Assembly: GCA_004352715.1 (NCBI GenBank)
Contig: SCFE01000035.1
Span: 805,754-869,753 of the forward strand
Reading direction: 5' to 3'
DNA from: Hofstenia miamia
Lineage: Eukaryota > Xenacoelomorpha > Acoela
Length of the DNA stretch: 64,000 bases
A program made the position numbers and the translations under genes. Below are positions 10,501-23,289 of the stretch, one piece after another; position 1 is the stretch's first letter, and the number at the start of each line of letters is the position of its first letter. The notes below the pieces were generated by a model that saw nothing but the letters and a program-made list of their open reading frames with translations, searched no databases and was not told where the DNA came from.

Positions 10501-11062
10501 TTACATGCAAGTGGAAAGTAACCAATAAATACATAAAACACACTGAGAAAATTTAATGGGAAATACACAAAATGCTAAGATCACCACTGTGAAAATGGTA
10601 AATATTTCAAGTGAGGTTGATGTTACCACAATGTTTCTCAAAGAATTCCAATACTTCACTACCCGGTAAAAGAATAAATTTCGAATAGTATTGTTGTCAG
10701 TATCAATAATAGGAGATATTTGAAGTTTATTATATTCTGCATTTCGTGTATTGTATGCAAGTGGTTTTCTTACAAAGAATTTATTTAACTGTAGGTCAAT
10801 CAATCCATAAAAAAATTCATACATGAAATACAAATAAAAAAATACGACGGTATTGCAGTGACTCCAAATTAAATTTCTTCAGGCAGTCTGAATAGTCCTT
10901 GTATTGAATGCCAGTATGTTTGCAAACACATCGTGTGAAATAATATTGAACATGTTCAATCATATCATTTATAGTAGAAGAGCTTAAAACTTTACTGTTG
11001 TATTCAAGCAATGGTCTTACATATGTTGAATTAGCATTGTTGACTGATATGCACCTATGCAC
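10501..11062 (-). mobile_element. CR1/Jockey-type reverse transcriptase C-terminal fragment
   Basis: Two overlapping frames together hold the thumb and tail of a non-LTR RT. The upstream one (11062-10817) has YVRPLLEYNSKV and a following EHVQYYFTR, matching the usual RPxLEYxSxVW...IExVQRxFTR. The downstream one (10833-10501) has NTRNAEYNKL and FFYRVVKYWNSL, matching the tail motif RxxxxWNSLP. A frameshift separates them. It lies in the opposite orientation to the CR1-like 5' piece at 9073-10300, so it is either a separate insertion or an inverted remainder of the same element. Confidence 0.75.
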
Positions 11063-11139
11063 ATATTAATCAAGACATTATGCAAATTATCCAATCAAAT
11101 TCATAGTGTAGTGAATATGGGTCTCTATGAGACGAAAGA

Positions 11140-11265
11140 CACTATCAGCAGCAAAAAAAATATTTGGGCTGGGCAGGGTTTGGCCCGAATAATTGTTATT
11201 TTGAAATGAGCAGGGCTTGGGCCTAAAAAACCGGCCCATTCCAACTCTGATCTCAACGAAAAAGA
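11140..11265. repeat. GC-rich fragment, possible DNA-transposon end
   Basis: A short stretch with repeated GGGC/GGCCC motifs in otherwise AT-rich DNA. Its right edge, read on the minus strand, starts CAGAGTTGGAATGGGCC, like a hAT-type terminus. No partner end or 8-bp duplication was found. Confidence 0.25.
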
Positions 11266-11439
11266 TCTCTTCACAACATCAATTAAATAGATAGTAATGT
11301 GTCAACATTTTAATTAGCTGACTTAATAAATATATTGATTGATCTTGTTAGGCACCATCAACTTCTACCAGCAACTTCACCACCACCATTGCCAGATAGA
11401 AATTTAGCTAAGTTGCATTATGCAAAAATTCAATTAATT

Positions 11440-11847
11440 AAATAAAGTTAATGAATGCCTGAACTTGAGTAAAAGTTTATTGTTACAATTTAGTAATTCA
11501 TTATAACAGTTGTTGGTATATCATTCAAAACTAAAATCACTTACAGATCTCTTTAATTAAAATTCCCTCTAATCTGATTATCAATATTAATTCAAATTTA
11601 TAATTTCTGTTTTGGCTTGAATTGGTCAAAAGCCATGCAATTGACTTTTAGCTGAACCTATTTTTTGCAATACAATTTTTTTGGACCTGTATTGATAAAA
11701 CTTGTTTAATAATAAATGTTGTACAAATAAAATCACTAAATAAAATTTCTAATATCTAATTTAACAACGCTATTTTATATTGTAAAAAAGTGCCTTTATG
11801 TTTGCACTTTTCTACCTAAGTGAGGCTAACAAGAATGCATTTTGTTA
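11440..11847 (+). repeat. LTR-like repeat (family C), copy 1
   Basis: About 380 bases resemble 56930-57256: both share ACTAAAATCACTTACAG, a GACCTGTATT segment, TACAAATAAAAT and end in ACAAGAATGC followed by TGTTACA or TGTCACA. The AATAAA-type hexamers and the terminal CA suggest the R-U5 part of an LTR. No flanking duplication was verified. Confidence 0.4.
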
Positions 11848-11849
11848 CA

Positions 11850-12650
11850 TTAGCCTTGTCCCATCGAGGCCGCGCGATCTCTGACTTTGAGCATAGCACG
11901 CTACAATGGTTTACAATATCTTTGCACATATCAAAAAACAGTCAAACTTCTTTGTCGCCTCAAGGGACTCAAAACCTTCTAAATACATGAAAACTAGGTA
12001 TGAAAAGAATTTAAATCTTTTTCAAAAATTAAAAAATTTCAAAGAAAACTAGTTAATCTTTTCAACAATCTCTGCTTTAATAGAAATCGTCAACATTGCA
12101 TTAATATATGTTCTCCAATAGACTTACCCATGTTGCAACATTATCAAATTTGGAAATAAGTTTGGAGAAAATTTGTAAATGTGGAAAAATGGTTTGTCCT
12201 TTAAAATGGACGTTAAGCTGTTTAAGGTTAAATTACTCCTTACTGGAAAATAACTATTATTTAACAAGTTTGTGACACCATAATTTTGGTTAGCTTAAAA
12301 ACATGTACCAATTTAGTAAGCAGAGGTGTATGCAGGATTTTCTGAAATGGGGACATCTTAGTCATGATCAAAAATGCATTTAACGAACTTTTCATTTTTT
12401 TAACTGAAAGTAGTTTATTTTAGCCAGTCAAAATTACCTTTGAAAATTGGCGGAGAACATTCCACCTCCTCCCTGTGTACACCACTGTTAATATGTTCTC
12501 ACCTTTTCTTACTAAAAACAGTAATCCATTTTTTTTAAAAACACTCACATTGATTTTCATGGAAAATGCCACTGGAATACCGCTTTTCAAGTCCTTCTTT
12601 AAACAAATCTCCATTAAACTAGCCATATACACCCATCAAAGTAGAAGGTA
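11850..12650. other. AT-rich spacer
   Basis: No gene or recognised repeat. Short overlapping open frames on both strands at 12420-12693 have no domain and look accidental. Confidence 0.35.
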
Positions 12651-12654
12651 TTAT

Positions 12655-13860
12655 TGGGGCATAATCAATCAAAATAAGCTCCTAAGTGATTAAAGAACGA
12701 ATATTGGAAAAAATATAGAAGAACAATTGAATTTGCATTTATTGTGATTGATTAGCTAACCAAAATTTAATATACAAATGTACGAGCAAGTGCCTCTCTG
12801 CAAATCATTTGACAAAAATCTGAGGACAAATCACTCCTCATTAATTTTAGAAAAACATGGAGACAAGTCTACATGAATTTAAATTTTAAAAGTGACAGCA
12901 GGTACTTGTTTTGATTAACAGTATAAATAGCAATAACCCAGTGTTATTTTGATAAAGTATATTCTTCAGAAACCACTTAATTTACAATTTGTTTACAGTT
13001 TGATTATTTAATTGCAATGCATAGCTAAGCAGTTCATGTAAATTAATGGTCAGGATTCCACAACAGGAATAATTCAAGGTTCTATGTCCCTGACCATGAA
13101 ATACAACTAAGTTAGGTGAATGATTAAAGTTTTCCCAATTTCACTTATCTAGCTATCTTTCATTTCCAATTATACATGTAGTAACAAATTTGGAAATGGC
13201 TAGTTAGCCAACAGTAGGGTATATCGTAACTTTTTATATCTAAATTGTTGACTATAAGTTGACAAATAATGTAACCTTAGATATTATTAATCATTTATTC
13301 ATTCTTACTAAATATAGGTTAGGAAGCTGCTCACTATCTGTGATGTACACAATTATTTGCTGATAGTTTTTGTTAATGGCAATGATTAAATATCTTTATT
13401 TTTAGTATCTAACTATTTGTTATGTATTGAGCAGCTAGTATCATTCCTGGTTGCATAACACAACAGAGGTTTTATTCAATCATTGATTTCATGCAATAAT
13501 ACAAAATCACTAGAGAGATAAGTCAAGTTGTGTCATGCATATTATTAGCATGTCTGTAAGCTAGGTTACATATAATAAATGTTCATTGAGCTAAGTGTTG
13601 GCAAATCATCCAAGTAAATGTCAAAGTTGATTAATTGGTGACATGGAGAACAGTGCCAGGCAGATGCCCATTGGAGAGGAACACTGCATTGAGACTTCAC
13701 CTAAATAGTGAATGCTGGTTAAATTGTTGGTTACAGTTAAGGAGTTATAACCATTTATTGTAATGAGCAGCTATTCTTTAGGTCCCTTCACACCCAATGC
13801 ATTAGAAATGAAATTAGGGGTTTAATTCATTTGTAAGTGGGCCTGTATGGAGATGAGATT
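12655..13860 (+). repeat. 5' LTR of the plus-strand family B Ty3-type element (diverged)
   Basis: Resembles the better preserved family B LTRs (16762-18297 and 27047-28145): a degraded start CATAATCAATC...AAGCTCCTAA, the internal segments GGCAGGTACTTG-like and GTCAGGATTCCACAACAGG, CACCTAAATAGTG and a degraded end GGCCTGTATGGAGATG. Position directly before gag fits the 5' LTR. Both edges are approximate. Confidence 0.5.
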
Positions 13861-14225
13861 CACAAGGTGATCATGACAGGTGTAAAGATCCAAATATCAT
13901 CATAGAGAATTAGCAATTAATTGCTAAAATCATTAAAATCTTTCTATAATCAATGGTAGAAGAATTCAAACAAATGTTAATGTAACAGAGCAAGCATTGG
14001 AAAGTGATGTAAGATAGATTTCTTTGGCACAAAGAAAAATTAACAATCAACATAACAGAAAACCAAAAACAAACAGTTCAACTAGTCAACACAACTAACT
14101 TAGATGTATTGGTAAGGAATAAATCTGAACTTAAAGGAGACCACTACTTGCAATGAAGTATTAATGACAAATAAAACAAGAAGGGGAAGTGCTAAAAAAA
14201 ACCAACAAAAAGTACAGTCAACCAG

Positions 14226-15330
14226 GTGGCATCAACAGCCAAACCATCTAAAGATGGCACAAGTCACACCCCCACAATAGACAGGAAGACAATTCACATG
14301 ACCCCAGAGACAAGCCCTCAAGAGATTTATGAAATCTTAAGAAAAAGTATTGAAATTAAAATGATGTTAAAACCTGAAATACAACAGCTGACAGAAAAAT
14401 TTGAACAAATTTATGAAGAAAGAGAAACAGTGATAAAAGAACTTCAAATTGACATGAGTCAAAGACTGGAAGAGCATGTACAATTATTCCAACAAGACGT
14501 GAAACATTAATCCAACAACTAGCTGAGTCAAACAAAAAATGTATCAAACAGAATGAGAGATGGGAAACAGTGTACTAGAGTTGGAAAAGAAATTAAACAA
14601 ATTCATAACAAACTCAGATTAATCAAATTAACCAAGGAAAAAAAGACAAATGAAAGGTATGTTGAAGAAGAACAAGAGAGAGACCTACAGACAATTATTG
14701 AGATTGGGAGGAACCTGGAAAAAAGACAAGAATACTTCAAAGAAGAAGCAGAGCAAGAGAAGCAGAAAATAATTGACAAAATTACTAAAATAGTGTTGAA
14801 ACAAAGTCAGAGCATAGAGAAAATAATAAAACAAGAGAAACTGAGGTTTGAAGAATCTATGTTAAAACAAAACAAAAACAATGAGAAAACTCCATGCAAA
14901 GCAACACTTCTGAAATTCAATGGGAAAGTAGACAGGTACAACCCCATATTTGCAGAATTGTTTCAAATGTTTGAACTTACTAAGATGGAGAGAAAGGTGT
15001 AAGGGAATGCAAAACAACATAACAAACCAATTTGAAATAAAGTGCAATGTTGATTACAACTGGAAAAATGATAAGAAAAGCAGTGGACATACAAGCAATG
15101 ATTGAGAACTACTCTAGAGTATATGAAAAATCATTTTGGAATTGAGACACATCAACATGAAAAAGATGTCAACAAGAAATGTTGAAGATATAAGACCAGA
15201 GAAAATAATTAAATTTAAAACAAACAAAGGGAAAATGAAAAAGATAAAGGAAAAAGACGTCAAATGCTGTAATTGTGGACAGAAAGGTCACAGAAGTCTA
15301 GAATGCAAAAAAAACAAAGAAATATAATTG
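14226..15330 (+). pseudogene. Gag of plus-strand family B Ty3-type element
   Basis: Three broken plus-strand frames rich in Lys, Glu and Gln, with coiled-coil-like stretches. The last one (15136-15327) ends with CCNCGQKGHRSLEC, a perfect C-x2-C-x4-H-x4-C zinc knuckle of a retroelement nucleocapsid, which binds the genomic RNA in the particle. Frameshifts near 14510 and 15000 make it inactive. The protease follows at 15470. Confidence 0.75.
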
Positions 15331-15469
15331 AAAACAGAGATGCATACTATGATGATGAAGATTTAATAGAATCTGATAGAGAAGAATCAGAGGAAGCAGA
15401 ACAAACAGAAAAAGAGTCTGAACACTAAGAGGAGTGCCAACTCAAGAAAACTAAGCACCCATAATGATA

Positions 15470-15820
15470 ATTACAAATCTGAACAACATAAATACAATCA
15501 CAGTTGAAATAAATGCAGTAATGTTGAAATCAACAATTGATATGGGAGCAGCAACCTTGATATTTACAGATGAATGCACAACAAAATTAGGATTCAAATG
15601 AGACGATCTAGAAAAGTCAAACAACAGTGATAAACCCATCAGAAAAATACATTGATACAAAGGAATGATAAAGGTCATAAGAATGAGAATTGCAAATACA
15701 ACATTTGAACAATCATTAGTAATGGTGGATACACACAAGAATTTACTGCCTTATGAATTGATACTTGTTGATGACTTCCTGCCAGAAAATAAGGTGTGTA
15801 ATAAATTATGAAAAACAAAA
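15470..15820 (+). pseudogene. Aspartic protease of plus-strand family B Ty3-type element
   Basis: Shifted frames give STIDMGAATLIF in place of the usual catalytic DTGA motif (Thr replaced by Met), followed by TTKLGF, and about 70 residues later LLPYELILVDDFLPENK, matching the YDLILGxDFL motif near the end of retroelement proteases. It would process Gag-Pol. Internal stops and the DTG to DMG change mean it is dead. A linker of about 100 residues follows to 16140, where the pol frame is interrupted by an inverted LTR piece. Confidence 0.7.
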
Positions 15821-16138
15821 CAATCAAAGTACAGTAGAAGGAAATTGAAATGAAAGAAGAAGAAAGAAGAGAAAAGACAATAATATTCTAATTAGATGAG
15901 GATGCAAAACTACAACCATACCAATGGAAAATGCACTCAATAAAAATGGAACAACAAATAACAGCAGATATTATGTTATACAAACATAAAGCAATCAATA
16001 CAAAAAGACTATCAATGCCAACAAGTGTATGTGCAATCAAATTTGGGAAAGGAAAGATACCAATTTTAAATGCAATCAAAAGAAATGTTGACATGAAAAA
16101 ATCTACTGGAAAATATATGGAAAACACATCAAATCTAA

Positions 16139-16470
16139 TGTAGAATCTCCTACCAAGCCTATCACAAGTAAATTAAATCTTTTAATTTAATTCTTAATCT
16201 GTTCAGTGGGAAGGGGTATAACTAATCCAATATCTACAGGGATTTGTTGCACTCTGATAACTTAGATTGCTTAGGTAACTAACATCCACTATTTAGGTGA
16301 AGTTCCCACCATGAAGTGATTCCTTTTGGTGGGCATCTGTCTGGCACAGTTCCTCAATGTCAGCAAGTACTCCAATTCAACATCCACTGTGAGGTTCTGC
16401 CAGCACTCACCTCAGAGAACGTTTATTATGTGTAAATTAGTTTACACTGTGATGACAGAAAAGTTGCAAT
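16139..16470 (-). repeat. Inverted fragment of a family B LTR replacing the RT domain
   Basis: Starts TGTAGAATCTCCTACCAAGCC and later has CACTATTTAGGTG and TGGTGGGCATCTGTCTGGC, i.e. the 3' end of a family B LTR in minus orientation (compare 25080 onward). It lies between the protease linker and the RNase H of the plus-strand element, where reverse transcriptase should be. Confidence 0.6.
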
Positions 16471-16474
16471 CAGT

Positions 16475-16761
16475 GCAACATTAGGACAGATGAAAAATGG
16501 AAAGGGGGTACCTGTACAATTCTTCAGCTGAAACCTGAAAGCAAGTGAAAAAACTATGGATCAACAAAGTTAGAAATGTTGGTACTCATTGAGACCTAAT
16601 TTAGAGCATCAGAAAATTCAGGCATTTTTTAATTGGTCGAAAATTTAGAGTGTACACTGACAATAGTGGACTAGCCTGGCTAAAAAAATTTTCTGGAGAT
16701 AAGTCAGGGACAGTATTGAGATGGATTGAATATTTAAATGAGTTTACATTTACAGGACAAT
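16475..16761 (+). pseudogene. RNase H remnant of plus-strand family B Ty3-type element
   Basis: Plus-strand pieces read LKASEKTMDQQS, then AFFNWSKI, then SGLAWLKKF and LRWIEYLNEFTF. These match the Ty3 RNase H pattern LNxAEKNYxxxEKE...HFRHYLxG...DHxxLxWL...RWIxxLxEFxF. The copy is full of stops. It directly abuts the 3' LTR at 16762, so integrase is absent from this copy. Confidence 0.72.
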
Positions 16762-18297
16762 TGTAGCATCATCCAAAAAGCAACTAAGCTGCTAGTGAAG
16801 AACAACGTCGAATGATTAACATTAATTGATTAATTGATTGTAAAATTTAGTTATTGATCTTAGTTATTTTTGTAAGATGCAACTAAGCTTTAATATTGTT
16901 CAAATTAAGAAAACTTGTTAGCTGATCAAGAAACAATTGACAAATTAAATTGAGCAAAATAACGCTTACGTAGGAACAGCCATATTGGCAGACGAATCAT
17001 TTGAAATTTAAAATCGGCAGGTACTTTTGTAGAAATTTTATAAATAGCATTGATTCAACCATAATTTTGATGAACAATAAATTCTTCGGAGTTTATTTAA
17101 TTTTCATTTCTACTCTTATCTGGTTTGATTATTTAATAAAATGTGCAGCTAGGCAAGTTGTGTTTAGTAGTGGCTGGAATCCATCACGGGATCGATTCTA
17201 GGGTCTTTGTGCCAGTCACGAAACCGCACCTATGTTACGGTTAGGAGTTTTTCAATACATGTATAAAATAATCATCAATCAATACATGTATGAAATAATC
17301 AATGCCTGAAACGACTGGATAGTCGACACCTAGGGATATATATATATATTCTTAAATGTAGGAGACTCGACTATAATTGACTTGATAAATGACCTTACAT
17401 GTAATACTATTAAATGTAGGTGTAGGAAACTGCAATCTTATTATTTAAATAATTAAGCCGATAGTTTTACGGTAATGGCTATTCTAATATTTTGTAAATG
17501 CAGTTAGTGTCAATGCCCGGTTGCTTTATTAAATAAAAACAACTAACACTTTACAACTTTGAGTTTAAGTCAGTTACAACTTTACTTGAGTGCATACACC
17601 GAGCTAACGTAGGGTACACATAACCTGTCTCAGTNNNNNNNNNNNNNNNNNNNNNNNNNNNNNNNNNNNNNNNNNNNNNNNNNNNNNNNNNNNNNNNNNN
17701 NNNNNNNNNNNNNNNNNNNNNNNNNNNNNNNNNNNNNNNNNNNNNNNNNNNNNNNNNNNNNNNNNNNNNNNNNNNNNNNNNNNNNNNNNNNNNNNNNNNN
17801 NNNNNNNNNNNNNNNNNNNNNNNNNNNNNNNNNNNNNNNNNNNNNNNNNNNNNNNNNNNNNNNNNNNNNNNNNNNNNNNNNNNNNNNNNNNNNNNNNNNN
17901 NNNNNNNNNNNNNNNNNNNNNNNNNNNNNNNNNNNNNNNNNNNNNNNNNNNNNNNNNNNNNNNNNNNNNNNNNNNNNNNNNNNNNNNNNNNNNNNNNNNN
18001 NNNNNNNNNNNNNNNNNNNNNNNNNNNNNNNNNNNNNNNNNNNNNNNNNNNNNNNNNNNNNNNNNNNNNNNNNNNNNNNNNNNNNNNNNNNNNNNNNNNN
18101 NNNNNNNNNNNNNNNNNNNATACTGCTCTGTAACCTAAACAGTGATGGTTAATACTCAATTATGTAATTAACATAACTAGTTAATAAGAGAGGAAAGTCT
18201 GATGGTTCAACAAATGGGTAACACCTCACCTGCAGTTTACCAAACATTCCTTACCAGTAATTAGACACGGCGTAATAAGCTAGGTGGAGGATTTACA
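16762..18297 (+). repeat. 3' LTR of plus-strand family B element, with assembly gap
   Basis: Begins TGTAGCATCATCC, as in the solo LTR at 27047 (TGTAGCATAATCC), and ends about 18297 in AGGTGGAGGATTTACA, a degraded form of the GATGCTACA end. Bases 17635-18119 are N. Shares the AGTGGCTGGAATCC...GTTAGGAGTTTTTC segment with the other copies. No matching flanking duplication with the 5' LTR. Confidence 0.6.
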
Positions 18298-18299
18298 GA

Positions 18300-20451
18300 A
18301 AAGTGCAAAGGCATGTTACACAACAACACAGATTTTTGGACATCATTACTAATAAAAGAGGGCTTTCTCAAATGCTTTATCCACATTAGTAAAATGAATT
18401 ATTAATCATTCCTTCTATTAGTTTTCTAACTGCACACATATTTCATTTCAGTGTGCATGAACCCCTGGCGTTTTTTACAATTACTGTATAAAGGACCTAT
18501 TTATTTTAGCAGATGAAATGAATGAGATGCTTCCTCATTAATAATTGCTGGCTAATCTCATCACACAGTGCTTTAGTGTGGGCAATATCAACAGCCTAAA
18601 AGAACATCAAAAATTTGTGACTAATATACTCAAAGATTAAAGGCAATGCATTTTGATTTCAAATGAATCAACACACAAATAACAAGGTATGATGGTACTT
18701 TTACTTTCATCATCTAAGTATATTATAATATTTCCCATTTAATCAAGCATATTTTTAAATTTCCTCTTCAAACTAAATTATACATATTGATTTTTGCTAT
18801 GTTTAATATCTTTATTTAGTCACATGTGTTTAAATATATTTTAACTAGCAACTTACTGAAGCAAAATTATACACATTGATTTTTGCTTTGTTGTGTCATT
18901 TGGATGATATTAACTGAATATGTATTAAATTTTTCAAGTCATGAGTTTATACCATGGTTAATCCATTTTTTACCACATTTTTTCTCACTATATTGACCTA
19001 TAAATTTTTATTTTGTAGTTTTCTCAAAATTCTTACTGATCTATCTTTTAAATACATGTGAATAATACATTATTTAATATCAATTTACAAGAATGTGTAT
19101 GTTTATAACATGGTGTTGACTAATTTGATTAGCAGTATTGATATCTACAGATGGGAAATCAAGTGACAAATACAAAAACAGTGAAAATGTATTCTCATTT
19201 CTATGGCAACTACACAATACAGGGGAAAAAACGTCAAATACAATACAAAGAATAACAAGTGTGTCATCAATTCCATACCAATTACAATATAGGCAGATAA
19301 GGAATTCATGTGATAAGGCTATAAAAGCAGTGAAAAGCAGAAAACCCACGTAATGTATACAACCACACAATAGTCATAAGCAAAATAAAACTGAAAAAAT
19401 GTGAAAATTTGACAAAAGATTCAACAATCAGCAAATGTGTACATCACTGAATATCTGTATAAACTAAAAAGAAATGTAAAGAGAAGAATTCTTTGTAAAA
19501 CTAATATATCAATAGCGTATTAATGAAAGCATCTATATGTACAAATCTTACTAATAGCATCAAATTAATAATTTTTTGGAAAGAAAATTGCCTTTATTAT
19601 GTAAGTCTATATTTCATACACCTGTAATGTTTAAGTATAGCAAATATATTTTTCCATTTTGTATTTTTGAAAATAAATGTATTTTTACATATTTAAAAAA
19701 TCAAGATGTAGCCCATAGAATGTAATTTATAGAAAATAGTGTATTAAATTTCTACATAAGCTAGCTAAACAATAGAGACACATGAAATTTTTTACAGATA
19801 ATAAACTTAATCATTAATCAACAATGTATTATCATAATGTGATATAGTACCTGATTATTCAGCTAACAATGCACTGTATATTAAAGAAAAATAGAGGTGC
19901 ATGTAATAAATAAAACATTCAAAATATATTAGCCTCCATAAATTAGTGAATCACTATAGCAAGTACATGAATCAATGACTATGCAACTGCCATGACGTCA
20001 CTACAACACTCCCAGCAATATCCACTACCTAACAAAGGCCATAAGTCAGAATATGATCGCCTTCCACACCCTCTCAACCAATAAGGAAAAAGTGTGATCT
20101 CATGGGCCCCATCTTTTCTACTTATACCTATATTTTGAATTATGTGCTTCCAAACAAACAAGATAATGAACAGTAAAAATAGTCAATTTAAAATTTATTT
20201 ATATATTTCTTTTTTGATTTGATTCAAATGATGATGCAATTTGAAATCAAAAGTTTCCTAATATTATTTTATATTTAATTGTCTTGATGCCAATTCCAAA
20301 GAAATTTTGATTAGAAATTCAAGGTTGGAAATTTTTTAATCCATCATCAAAATGCAATAAACAATGGAGAATCCAGACAGCATCACTTACCATCACTTTT
20401 ATTAAGAAAAGTCACTACCACTTCCTTACATGAATTTTGTTTTAATAACTT

Positions 20452-20455
<4 letters not shown>
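18300..20455. other. AT-rich spacer
   Basis: No gene or recognised repeat. Open frames at 19080-19370 on both strands and at 19979-20161 have no recognisable domain. Confidence 0.35.

Positions 20456-20487
<32 letters not shown>
20456..20487 (+). repeat. (TA)n microsatellite
   Basis: About 15 TA units. Similar tracts occur at 51130-51178 and 55599-55637. Confidence 0.9.
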
Positions 20488-20489
<2 letters not shown>

Positions 20490-20540
20490 AGAGAAAAGCA
20501 AGCCTGTGATTCAGTGTAGAACCCTGAGGAAATCTACTGG

Positions 20541-22433
20541 GCAATAAAGCTCTACACAGTCTCCTTCTTCCCCAGATCAGATTTAGCTAAGCATTACTAT
20601 TACTGTAGCATCTCCTACTAGGCCCAATGTCCATTTATCTAAATCTAGTTTTTTGCAACCTGACTTAGCACTAGCTGGTTTGTTAATAATTAACTAACAT
20701 TCTGCCATTACCAAAAACTATCTGCATTCAAATTACTAAGTAAATTATTAGCAGCTTCCTAACCTACGTGTACAATAATTATTATAGCAAACAGTCTCAT
20801 TATTGGTCAGATTATAGTAAAAAATTTGGATCTAGGAAAATAATTAATAAGTAACTTACATTTGTTGAACTAGCAATTTATTGAGTTTATTATCAAATAC
20901 ATGTTTGATTACAATTGATAGTCAGCTAAATGGGTAATCAAAAAATCCTAGTCATACACCTAACCTAGAATTGCTCCCATCATGGGATCCTGACCACTAC
21001 TTAACATGAACCATTTAGCTTGACAGTTGTAATATTTAAGCAAACCAGATAATAGAGCAAAATAAGTTATTTGAAGAATGTACTTCGACAATTGTTCCAA
21101 CATTTCAATCCTATTTATACTCTATTGAAATTTGTACCTGTTGATTTGAATTTTTGAATTAACTAGACACTTCTGCCTAGTAGGCTAAAAATAATGAGAA
21201 GTGAGTTCACCCTCAATGTTTTGCCAAATCAGTATAACAACAAACCCTTGCTTTCACAATTTTTTGTATTTTAATTTATAAATCATAATCAGCACAATTC
21301 ATCATTTAAGTTGCTTTGTTATTTTTAATCATCTTCTTCTTTCTTCTTTCTTTGATATTTGTTTTAGCAGCTTTCTTGATGGATTATGCTACATTACTTT
21401 TATTTATGAATATAACAGAGATTAACTGAATAAAGTTGTAGTAAAAGTTTTATTAACTGATTGCACTCACTAATGCCCTATTTATACACAAAGAGATAAT
21501 TAGAATTAAGCAAATTAGCCTGGCAATGGCAGAATTATAATAAAATACAGAAAAATCAATGATAGTAATTACAGAATGAATCTGCAGCTGATGCTAAAAA
21601 GCAATTAAAGCTGAATAACGTCGAATGATTATTAATTGAAATTAATTGTAATATTGTAATTAATCAACCTTGTTATTCTCTGTAAAATTCTATTAAAATT
21701 TGCTAAGCAATAAAGCTCTACACAGTCTCCTTCTTCCCCAGATCAGATATAGCTAAGCATTACTATTACTGTAGCATCTCCTACTAGGCCCAAAGTCCAT
21801 TTATCTAAATCTAGTTTTTTGCAACCTGACTTAGCACTAGCTGGTTTGTTAATAATTAACTAACATTCTGCCATTACCAAAAACTATCTGCATTCAAATT
21901 ACTAAGTAAATTATTAGCAGCTTCCTAACCTACGTGTACAATAATTATTATAGCAAACAGTCTCATTATTGGTCAGATTATAGTAAACAATTTGGATCTA
22001 GGAAAATAATTAATAAGTAACTTACATTTGTTGAACTAGCAATTTATTGAGTTTATTATCAAATACATGTTTGATTACAATTGATAGTCAGCTAAATGGG
22101 TAATCAAAAAATCCTAGTCATACACCTAACCTAGAATTGTTCCCATCATGGGATCCTGACCACTACTTAACATGAACCATTTAGCTTGACAATTGTAATA
22201 TTTAAGCAAACCAGATAATAGAGCAAAATAAGTTATCTGAAGAATGTACTTCAACAAATGTTCCAACATTTCAATCCTATTTATACTCAAATTAAATTAG
22301 TACCTGTTGATTTGAATTTTTGAATTAACTAGACACTTCTGCCTAGTAGGCTAAAAATAATGAGAAGTGAGTTCACCCTCAATGTTTTGCCAAATCAGTA
22401 TATCAACAAGCCCTTGCTTTCACAATTTTGCAA
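20541..22433. repeat. Direct duplication of about 725 bp containing family B LTRs
   Basis: 20541-21266 and 21709-22433 are nearly identical (a few per cent difference). Each starts with GCAATAAAGCTCTACACAGT and contains a minus-oriented family B LTR from its TGTAGCATC end (20604 and 21770). The first LTR runs on to GATTATGCTACA at 21393; the second is cut about 127 bases short and continues into minus-strand pol. The spacer 21395-21708 has a plus-oriented LTR-like start (GAATAACGTCGAATGATTATT). Unlike the contig-overlap repeats there is no N here. Confidence 0.75.
20604..21393 (-). repeat. Family B LTR flanked by TTAC
   Basis: Termini TGTAGCATC and GCTACA, 790 bases. TTAC at 20600-20603 and at 21394-21397 is a candidate 4-bp target duplication. 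The same 60 or so bases upstream also precede the second copy at 21770, so this LTR was in place before the local duplication. Confidence 0.55.
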
Positions 22434-22638
22434 CAGATGTAGGCAAAAGATAATAGACTAATGGGTTTAGTATATCAGGATCATGAAATTGTTTGCCATC
22501 TTCATACATATGACCTAACAACTTAATCCTCTTAACACTATAAATACATTTTTCCTCATTTAATTTAAGTTTGCTCCATTCAAAAGCTTTTCAGATTATT
22601 GTCATGTTCTTCTTTCCAAAAAGATCAAATTTGCTGAC

Positions 22639-22910
22639 CTACTTTTCCATAATTCTTTGAAATCCAAGGACTGCATTAGTTATTTTGAATGGTAAACATG
22701 TAAATTGAAAAAGTGTTCCTAAAACTTCAAAAGCAGTGAAGGGGTTATTCTTGGTAAAAATGGTGATTTGATGGCAAGCTGATAGTAGATCAAATTTGGA
22801 AACATATTTGCCTTCTGTGACATTTTTCAGAATGTTATCCACATTTTAACTGAAAAAGCATCAAATTTAGAATAAAGATTGACAGTCTGTGAATAGTCTA
22901 TGATAATTCA
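22639..22910 (-). pseudogene. Ty3-type reverse transcriptase fragment
   Basis: Minus strand, VSKFDLLSACHQI corresponds to the FSKLDLxSxYxQI motif carrying the first catalytic Asp of Ty3 RTs, and CLPFKITNAVLGFQRIME to MPFGLxNAPxTFQRxMN. About 70 codons are open, with further degraded sequence upstream. It copies the element's RNA into DNA in active relatives. The second catalytic block (YxDD) is not found before the LTR at 22433, so the copy is truncated. It belongs with the protease at 23290 and gag pieces at 26218 on the same strand. Confidence 0.78.
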
Positions 22911-23289
22911 CAATTTATGGGCTTGGTAACAAAGGCTTGTGTCCAACATGGAGAGAATTATTCCACTATAATTCCCAATAGTTGCTTAACTTCTACTTCA
23001 ATGAAGCATTTATATTCAGGCTTTCTCTATCTAGATTTTCTAGCTATTTCTGCTTGGAATAGAATAGGTAGAGATAACCCTACACTAGATATACAAGGAA
23101 AGGATTTACATTCAAATGAGATAAGACATCACCTCTCATTAGTACAAAGTTCTATGTGTTGATGTTGGGCAAGTATGTCCATTCCAATCAAAGTTTTTTT
23201 GAGCTTAAGTCACACATTGCACCTCTGTTTTTTTAGTTGCAAAGATGCATTCACAAATCCCTTAGATCATATCATTGTTGAATTAGCTA

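Noticed and set aside
17551-18159. Open frame of 202 codons on the minus strand
   Set aside because: It consists mainly of the N run 17635-18119.
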